From the NCBI RefSeq assembly GCF_900660685.1, contig NZ_LR215041.1, positions 712,662-776,661 on the forward strand: a stretch of DNA of 64,000 bases, in the 5' to 3' direction. A model generated the notes under the pieces. That model did not search any database. It was not told the origin of the DNA and saw nothing but the letters and a program-made list of their open reading frames with translations. This DNA is from Mycoplasmopsis columbina (GTDB lineage: Bacteria; Bacillota_I; Bacilli_A; Mycoplasmatales; Metamycoplasmataceae). Positions 58,027-64,000 of this stretch are shown here, piece after piece. Each line of letters begins with the position of its first letter. The first letter of the stretch is position 1. A program made the position numbers and the translations under genes.

Positions 58027-58668
58027 AAAATTTCTATTAGTCTTAATAGATGTTCTCTCTAGATCAAGAGATAATGTGCCTTCGGCAAATGAAATTAGTC
58101 TATCACAGTAATATTCGTATTGTTTATTACGTAATTTTAATTCTGCGGAAAGGCCATTTTGAAGATCGTTAGTTAATTCATTAAAAGTGTTTAAAATATG
58201 AACAATTTGATTCTGAATATTTAAATTTGGAATTCGAACTTTTAAACTATTTATTACATCTTTAGATAATGAAGGAATGCCTGCACCTTGTTTTTGATCC
58301 ATTAAATATTTTTCATTGTTTTTTAAAGCAAAATAAAGATACTTATTTAATAATTTATTTTCATCTTTTGAATTAACTATATAGCAATGTGCACTAGCTC
58401 AAAATGGTGTTGTTATCCAATCAACATAACCAGAAGAAGTTCCTCCTTGAGAAATTACAATATTATTTGCATTTTGATTATATTGATCATAATATCCTGA
58501 AGGTGATGTGCCACCATTGATTACTGGATATTGACCATTTTCAATCATTTCTGTTTTATTTAATTGAACACCTTTAGTAATTTGAATGTAATTTTCTATT
58601 TTTTCATTGTCCGAATCATTGTAATTTATAGTGGATTTGGTTAAATCACTTACTATAAATTCAATCAA
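58024..58668 (-). CDS. Half HsdS with one TRD (third TRD of cassette I)
   Basis: A 214-aa frame: TRDc ([11 protein letters not shown], then G-G-T-S-S-G-Y-V-D) and its helix ending [10 protein letters not shown]. The frame is open upstream through the (AG)9 tract, but cassette I's first part enters it out of frame. A TTG at 58668 lies 2 nt after that part's stop, with the AG tract in Shine-Dalgarno position, so re-initiation is possible. The downstream tract has degenerated (AGAGAGAAC), ending the protein at 58024. Confidence 0.75.
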
Positions 58669-58680
58669 CTTTAATAGATG

Positions 58681-58698
58681 CTCTCTCTCTCTCTCTCT
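58681..58698 (-). repeat. (CT)9 tract, first frame switch of cassette I
   Basis: 18 nt, out-of-frame state: translation leaves the tract as S-I-Y-stop. Confidence 0.95.
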
Positions 58699-59381
58699 AG
58701 ATCGAGAGATAAGGTACCTTCGGCAAATGAAAGAAGTTTATCGCGATAATATTCGTATTGTTTATTACGTAATTCTAATTCTGCGGGAAGACCTATGTTT
58801 AGATCTTGACAGAGCATCTCAAAATTGTCAAGTACATACGCTATTTTTTCTTGTAGTTGAAGAGAAGGAATTATTAGTTTAATATTTTCTAAATCTATTT
58901 TTCTTAACCCTTGTAGAGTAGATCCTTGTAATAAATTTTTATAAATATTTTTAATCTTTGATGTTTCTAAAACATATTTTAGATATTTTCCCAAAATAAT
59001 TTCTGTATTTGGCTTTATTGAATATAAACTCTCGCTTATATCTCAATTATTAGGGTCTTCATTAACTATTGCTATTTTTCCAATTGTTCCAATTCCAGAA
59101 AATAAAATATCTCCTTTTTCTAGTTTAGATCTTTTATTTATTATTTTTTTTGCATAATCTGATATTTTGTCTGTTTTCTCATTAAAAATTATTTTTCCAT
59201 CATTTATATCTTTAGTAGTCACATAAAAATTGTTAGAATCATCTTCATTTAGTTTGAAATTATTTCTAGGGTTCAAACCTATAGAAATAGATTTAACAAC
59301 ATCTTTTAACTTATACTCATTAAAAAGAGATTTTTTAGATAGCAAAAGATCACGGTAGTAGTCGTACTGAAGGACTCGCGC

Positions 59382-59405
59382 CTTCAGCTCCGCCTTCAGC
59401 TCCGC
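59382..59405 (-). repeat. Two 12-bp spacer repeats in cassette I
   Basis: Two perfect CTTCAGCTCCGC copies between TRDa and TRDb. Confidence 0.95.
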
Positions 59406-59860
59406 TGAAAATTGGGTGAAAGTATCTAAGATTTGAACTATTCTTTTAATTTCTTCATCGGAAGGTAATTCAATTTCTAAATTTTCTAAATCTCTCTTTG
59501 ATATTACAAATCTTTGACTACCTTGAGAAAGTTTATAAAAAGTTTTTCTATATTTTGCACTATTGAATAAATAATGCAAATATGAAGCAACAAAATAATT
59601 TGGATTAAACAGTCTAAATCTCATTAGATGATAACTATAAACAACATTTTCTAATTCATCAATAACAACAGCTGTTCTTACATTATCATCTCTTGTTTCC
59701 GAGCTTGGAGTAATCATTAAATCAAATTTTTTTATACTACAATCTAAAATTTTTTTATTACTAGCAGTAGTTTTCATTGATGGAATCACAGAAGTAATTT
59801 TTGGATTCTTATAAACGTCCATATAATTCAATAAAATTATTTCTTTTTCTCCATTTACTA

Positions 59861-59866
59861 TTTTTT
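59861..59866 (-). repeat. Poly-A run (6) at the frame slip of cassette I
   Basis: A run of six T on the plus strand. One more base would restore a full HsdS N-terminus. Confidence 0.8.
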
Positions 59867-59958
59867 ATCAACTCCTGCGGAAGATAAAATGCCCAATTCT
59901 TTCAAAAGAACTTTTTTTGTTTTAATATTCATTTTTAAACCTTTATAAAAAACGAAAA

Positions 59959-61536
59959 TTAAAATTCTCTTTCAATTTCTGCAATAATTTTGTCAATTTC
60001 AGCTCTTAAAACTTCTTGTCTTGCTGTAATTTCTTTAATTTGTGCATTTAAAACTTTAATGTCAATAACTTCTCTTTCATCTTTTTGTTCGACAAAAGTT
60101 GAAACAGTTAATTTGTAGTTATTTTCTTCGAGTTCTTTTAATGAAACTAGTTTAGAAAAGTATTGAATTTCTTTTCTGTTATGGTAAGCATCATAAATTT
60201 TTTCAATATGTTCTGGCATCAAGACATTTTTAGTACTTACTTTGTTAAATTCTTTGCTTGCATCTATGAATAAGACGTTGTTGTCTTTTTTATTTTTCTT
60301 AAGAACCAAAATAGTTGTAGCAATACTTGTTCCATAGAATAGATTATCTGGTAATTGAATTAATGTATCAACATAGTTATTAGAAACAAGATATTTTCTT
60401 ATTTCTTGTTCTGCTCCAGCACGATAGAAAACACCAGGGAAACAAACTATAGCTGCTGTTCCATTTTCTGCTAAATGATGCAATGAATGCATAACAAAAG
60501 CTAAATCAGCTTTTGATTTAGGAGCTAATACACCTGCAGGCGCAAATCTTTCATCATTAATTAAAACTGGGTTATCGTTTCCTTCTCAAGAAATTGAATA
60601 AGGAGGATTAGACACAATAGCATCAAAAGGTTTAAATTCTAAATGCAGTGGTTTTAATAAAGTGTCCCCTCTTCTAATTTTGAATTTATCAAAGTTAATG
60701 TCATGTAAAAACATATTAATTCTACATAAGTTAAAAGTTGTAATGTTTATTTCTTGGCCATAAAATCCTGATGCAATATTTTCTTTTCCTAAAAGTTTTG
60801 CAAATTTTAAAAGTAATGATCCTGAACCACAAGCTGGATCATAAACACTATTAATACTGTTTCTTCCATCTATAGCTAACTTAGCTAAAAGTTCTGAAAC
60901 TTCTTGTGGAGTAAAAAATTCTCCTCCTGATTTTCCAGCTTCTTTTGCATACATCGCCATTAAATATTCATAAGCATCACCAAAAATGTCAATTGTGTTA
61001 TCTTTAAAAGAACCTAAATCTACTGAACCAAAAGCATCTAAAATTGAAATAAGTTTTTTATTTCTTTCTTCGACTGTTGAACCTAATTTGTTTGAATTGA
61101 AATCTAAATCGGCAAATAATCCAATAAAATCTTCTTCGCTTTCTGTACTTTTTGCAGAATTTTCAATTGCATTAAAAACTTTTTGAAGTGTTTCATTTAA
61201 GTTGGGGTTGTTTTCTGCATTTTTTCTAACATTTTTAAATAATTGACTTGGATAAATGAAAAAACCTTTTTCTTCTATTAATGTTCTTTTAATATCATCA
61301 TTATCTACATCTTCATCTTTCAATAGAGAATAATCGTCTGTTTTATTTCCGTCTGAATCATAGTTTATATGATTTTCAAAATTTTCTGAGATAAAACGAT
61401 AGAATAAAAATCCTAAAACATATTGTTTAAAATCTCACCCTGTTACTCCGCCTCTAAGTTTATTAGCTACTTGTCAAATAACTTTGAACAAATTTGCTTT
61501 TTCCTGATCTCTTGTTGCCTGTTTGTTTGTTTCCAT
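59959..61536 (-). CDS. hsdM: Type I DNA methyltransferase subunit M
   Basis: A 525-aa N6-adenine methylase. The N-terminal HsdM helical domain precedes the SAM motif [11 protein letters not shown] near residue 232 and the catalytic N-P-P-Y in I-V-S-N-P-P-Y-S near 310. A coiled-coil tail ([15 protein letters not shown]) contacts HsdS. GAAGGAAAAG precedes ATG 61536. The start fixed here adds 71 residues before the first ATG of the standard-code frame. It leads the hsdM-hsdS(x3)-hsdR operon. Confidence 0.95.
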
Positions 61537-61581
61537 GTCTTTTCCTTCATATTACTTCATAATGTTTATTTTAATTATTTA

Positions 61582-61587
61582 ATTATA
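61582..61587 (-). promoter_or_regulatory. Promoter -10 box of the hsd operon
   Basis: Minus-strand TATAAT 45 nt before the hsdM ATG. Confidence 0.5.
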
Positions 61588-61652
61588 CATTTTAGCCAAA
61601 TTTAAAAAATTTTGTAATTTTACAAAAAAAACGGAAAAATTAAATTTTGTTT

Positions 61653-63767
61653 TTATTTATTTTTTATATTTTTTCCTAATATTTGCAAATTTGTTTCAAT
61701 ATTTAAATTATTATTTTTATCTTCTATTTGAGTTTTATAAAGATGTAAATTACCTAAAATCAATAAATCTTCTTTTGCTCTTGAAGTGGCCGTATAAATC
61801 AATTTATTGTTCAACATATGTTTATACTTTGAAAAAACTGGAAAAATAATTGAAACTGCTTCTGAACCTTGAAACTTATGCACACTAATTGCATAAGCAA
61901 GTTTTAAGTTTTCTTTTATTTCTTTTAATTCATATTCAACATGTTTAGAATTAAAGTCTATAATAAAGTTTCCTGCATCATTTAAGCCTATAAAATAGCC
62001 TATTTCGCCGTTAAAAACATCTTTATCATAGTTATTAACTATTTGAATAACTTTATCATTTAAAAATAATTCTCCATTGTTAAAAAATACCGGGTAAGAA
62101 ACTGAATTTGGATAATAATTATCAATATATCATTTTTGTAAAATTTTATTTGTTTCATCTATTAAGGAATTAATTGGAATTAAAACCATTACATTATCTA
62201 TTCCATATTCTGCTACTTTTTGTGAATAATATTTCGTTATATTTGTTGAATATTTTCCAATTTCTAATTCTTCGAATTTAACTGATTCGCTAGACAATTG
62301 AGGAAATTTATTAGATTTAATGTCTAAGAAATAATCCACTATATCTTTCTTATCAGTTCGATAAATTTCATCAAGAATAGTTGTATTAAAAATTTCTACA
62401 TTAATTAAATCCTCCAAAAGATTTCCCGGTCCAATACATGGTAATTGGTAAGCATCACCTAGTAGAATTATTTTTTTTAATTTTGGACATGAATTTAATA
62501 AAAAATTGAACAAATTAATCTCAACCATTGAAAATTCATCAATAATTAAAACTTCAACATCTTTTTCATTTGTATCAATGAAATTTAATTCTTCTGCGTC
62601 TTTAATTTTTAAAAAGCTATGAATAGTTCTTGCATCAATATTTTTTGATGTTATTAAATTAACAGCCGCTTTACCTGTTGGAGTTAAAACCTGAATTTTT
62701 TTCTCGCTATAGTGGTTACTTAATTCTTCAAAAATTTTACTAATTAAATAAGATTTTCCCGTTCCGGGAAAACCAGAAATAATTGAAACACTACTTTCCA
62801 TAGCTTGCATAAAAGCTTGTTCTTGTTTTAAAGAAAGATTATTTGGTTTATTCTTCGGTACTATAAATGAATTTTTTTTATTAATTTTGATTAAAGAATT
62901 TAAAATATTTTCTTCTTTTTTAAATATCTTTGTTGTTGTTAATTTTTGTAATTCATCATAGAAAATTAAGTCACCTTGAGCAACTAGTTTTGCTACAGTA
63001 TTATTTATTCATTCTATATTGCATGCAATATAACGATTTACAAATTCTTCTAATTCATCTATTTTATAAGGAATTAAAGTACTATTATTCATAAAAGTTA
63101 AATCAAAATAATAAAGAATAACTGACTGTAAAATCCAATCTCTTTTTAATTCATTAAAATTATCGGCATACAATGAAATAGCTAATTTATGTATTTCATT
63201 AAACGTAATTCCAAAATTAAAATATAAATCATAGACATTTGTGTTTTTTAGTTCTTCAAGAAAATTATTTTTATTCAAAATTTGTTTAATTTTCTCATAT
63301 AACAAAGTTAAACCTTTACTTACAAAAAAAGAATATGTTTCATTGTTAAATTTTTCTAAAAATAATTTTAATTCTTCGACTACTTTTTCTTTCAAAATAT
63401 CAGAATAGTAATCATTATTTTCTATATTTTTTAATCAATCAACTCCGTATTTTTCTTTAATCTTTGTTATTGTTTTAGGTCCTAAACCTTTAACTTCATG
63501 TACTACAATTGACTCTAACTCCATTTCGCTCATTTTAAGAACTTCCAAGGAAATAAGGTTATAAGTGTTTCTCTGAGAATTAAAATTACACTCAATTAAA
63601 TAAGAAGTAACAAAATCAATTGATTGATTCTTTAAATAAACGGGAATTAAATCATTTTTGGTTTTAAATAAAGCAAATGTATACTTTCAATCTGCTTTTT
63701 GACCACCACTTAATATTTTTGTAAATTTTCCTTCGAATAAAAGAATCTCTTGTTCTTGATTTGTCAT
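61653..63767 (-). CDS. RecD2-like ATP-dependent DNA helicase
   Basis: A 704-aa SF1B helicase. The N-terminal region has a helix-hairpin-helix V-K-G-L-G-P-K-T-I-T-K-I near residue 82. Motif I is G-F-P-G-T-G-K-S near 337, motif II V-L-I-I-D-E-F-S-M near 410 and motif III L-L-G-D-A-Y-Q-L-P near 445. The UvrD-C-like motifs H-K-F-Q-G-S-E-A and Y-T-A-T-S-R-A lie near 630-660. RecD2 unwinds 5'-3' in repair without RecBC. Its promoter has leaderless spacing. Confidence 0.9.
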
Positions 63768-64000
63768 ATTTTTAATTATAGAAAATAATAAATTTAATGT
63801 TGAAATAAACTTAATTTTCACATTTTAAAAAGATGTTTTCCACATGCATATTTTTTTAATGTTTATTTTTGTTTAAAAATAACTTATTCTTCTTATCTAT
63901 AGGTATTTTTGTTGTGGATAACTTTGTTTATAACTAAGTTTAAAAAACATTTTATAAACAATATGTGATTAATTTAAATTAAGTTTATTAATATTAGTGT
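63768..64000. other. oriC: Candidate origin region with DnaA-box-like sites
   Basis: Very AT-rich and gene-free to the window edge. A perfect DnaA box TTATCCACA lies on the minus strand at 63913-63921, a one-mismatch box TTTTCCACA at 63836-63844, and two weaker TTATAAACA-like sites near 63925-63933 and 63951-63961. In mycoplasmas such clusters flank dnaA, which would lie just beyond the window. Confidence 0.55.
63775..63780 (-). promoter_or_regulatory. -10 box TATAAT of recD2, leaderless-type spacing
   Basis: On the minus strand TATAAT ends 7 nt before the ATG at 63767. Confidence 0.6.

Larger units (their letters stand above)
58671..59932 (-). pseudogene. hsdS: Two-TRD HsdS next to hsdM (cassette I, frame slip near start)
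   Basis: Would encode about 420 aa: TRDa, spacer with two E-L-K-A repeats, TRDb (nearly identical to cassette III), and the closing helix ending E-R-E-R-E-S-I-Y. From ATG 59932 the frame reads I-L-S-S-A-G-V-D-K-K then stops; six A's at 59861-59866 stand where seven would continue I-V-N-G-E-K-E-I-I-L-L-N-Y-M-D-V-Y. Either this copy is off by poly-A slippage or it restarts at ATG 59831. It is the first cassette after hsdM and so the most directly expressed. Confidence 0.85.

Noticed and set aside
53195..58698. The repeated AG/CT blocks as a CRISPR array
   Set aside because: Repeats are dinucleotide runs within homologous hsdS genes; there are no unique spacers and no cas genes.
58631..58882. 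Plus-strand open frame rich in Leu/Ser/Arg over the AG tract
   Set aside because: It is the complement of hsdS and exists only because the CT run is open in several frames.
52604..59932. hsdS inversion system with recombinase sites
   Set aside because: All cassettes are on one strand and no inverted copies or recombinase gene are visible in the window.

Overview
The window is AT-rich mollicute DNA that uses genetic code 4. UGA is read as Trp inside almost every gene, so these genes look fragmented under the standard code. The tRNA that decodes UGA, tRNA-Trp with anticodon UCA, is itself encoded here at 19.84-19.91 kb. Gene content fits a Mycoplasma of the hominis/bovis-type lineages (Mycoplasmopsis/Metamycoplasma-like): PolC, short proS followed by an MG284-like gene, a giant two-block ABC permease, ftsH-tilS-pth, a nuclease lipoprotein and an IS30-family element. 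The species cannot be named from sequence alone.

Layout. 0-5.3 kb: replication loaders dnaB-like and dnaI-like, then lysS, a YihY/BrkB membrane protein and rpiB. 5.3-7.75 kb: a peptidase-C39 ABC exporter with a small single-pass membrane partner. 7.8-10.6 kb: ybeY-cdd-era-pepP. 10.7-17 kb: proS, an MG284-like gene and polC. 17-20.7 kb: tyrS, a tRNA-binding (YtpR-like) protein, degV, tRNA-Trp, a frameshifted TM2 gene and acpP. 20.7-24.4 kb: prmC-prfA and two hypothetical genes. 24.5-28.7 kb: an accessory pair, a C5-cytosine methyltransferase overlapping a 961-aa winged-helix/DUF262/DUF1524-like protein, preceded by a (TA)n tract and followed by an IS30 end remnant. 29-34.1 kb: rplKA, a thermonuclease lipoprotein, rpoE, and the overlapping cluster trmL-trmH-divIVA-rbgA-membrane protein. 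34.1-35.5 kb: an intact IS30-family element inserted in a terminator hairpin with a 23-bp target duplication. 35.5-45.7 kb: two small membrane proteins and an ABC ATPase with a 2689-aa permease. 45.8-49.4 kb: ftsH, tilS, pth. 49.5-61.5 kb: a type I restriction-modification locus. 61.6-63.8 kb: a RecD2-like helicase. The last 230 bp hold DnaA-box-like sites and may be oriC. All genes from 35.5 kb to 63.8 kb run on the minus strand, away from that end, as expected for leading-strand genes left of an origin.

The most striking system is the type I locus: hsdM, then three tandem same-strand hsdS cassettes, then hsdR. Each cassette carries four target-recognition domains (TRDs). After TRD2 and after TRD3 a dinucleotide tract (AG)n sits inside the coding sequence. 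With n = 8 or 11 the frame continues; with n = 9 it ends three codons later. Two cassettes are currently open throughout and encode single HsdS polypeptides of 772 and 832 aa with four TRDs. The third is interrupted by (AG)9, carries a one-base slip in a poly-A run near its start, and has a decayed fourth TRD. A 12-bp repeat encoding an E-L-K-A unit occurs 2 or 3 times in the central spacer, recalling the EcoR124I spacer repeat. Together these features predict a specificity subunit that varies in length, domain pairing and spacer.

Several genes have a perfect TATAAT 6-7 nt before the start codon, which suggests leaderless mRNAs (ybeY, proS, polC, degV, pth, recD2).
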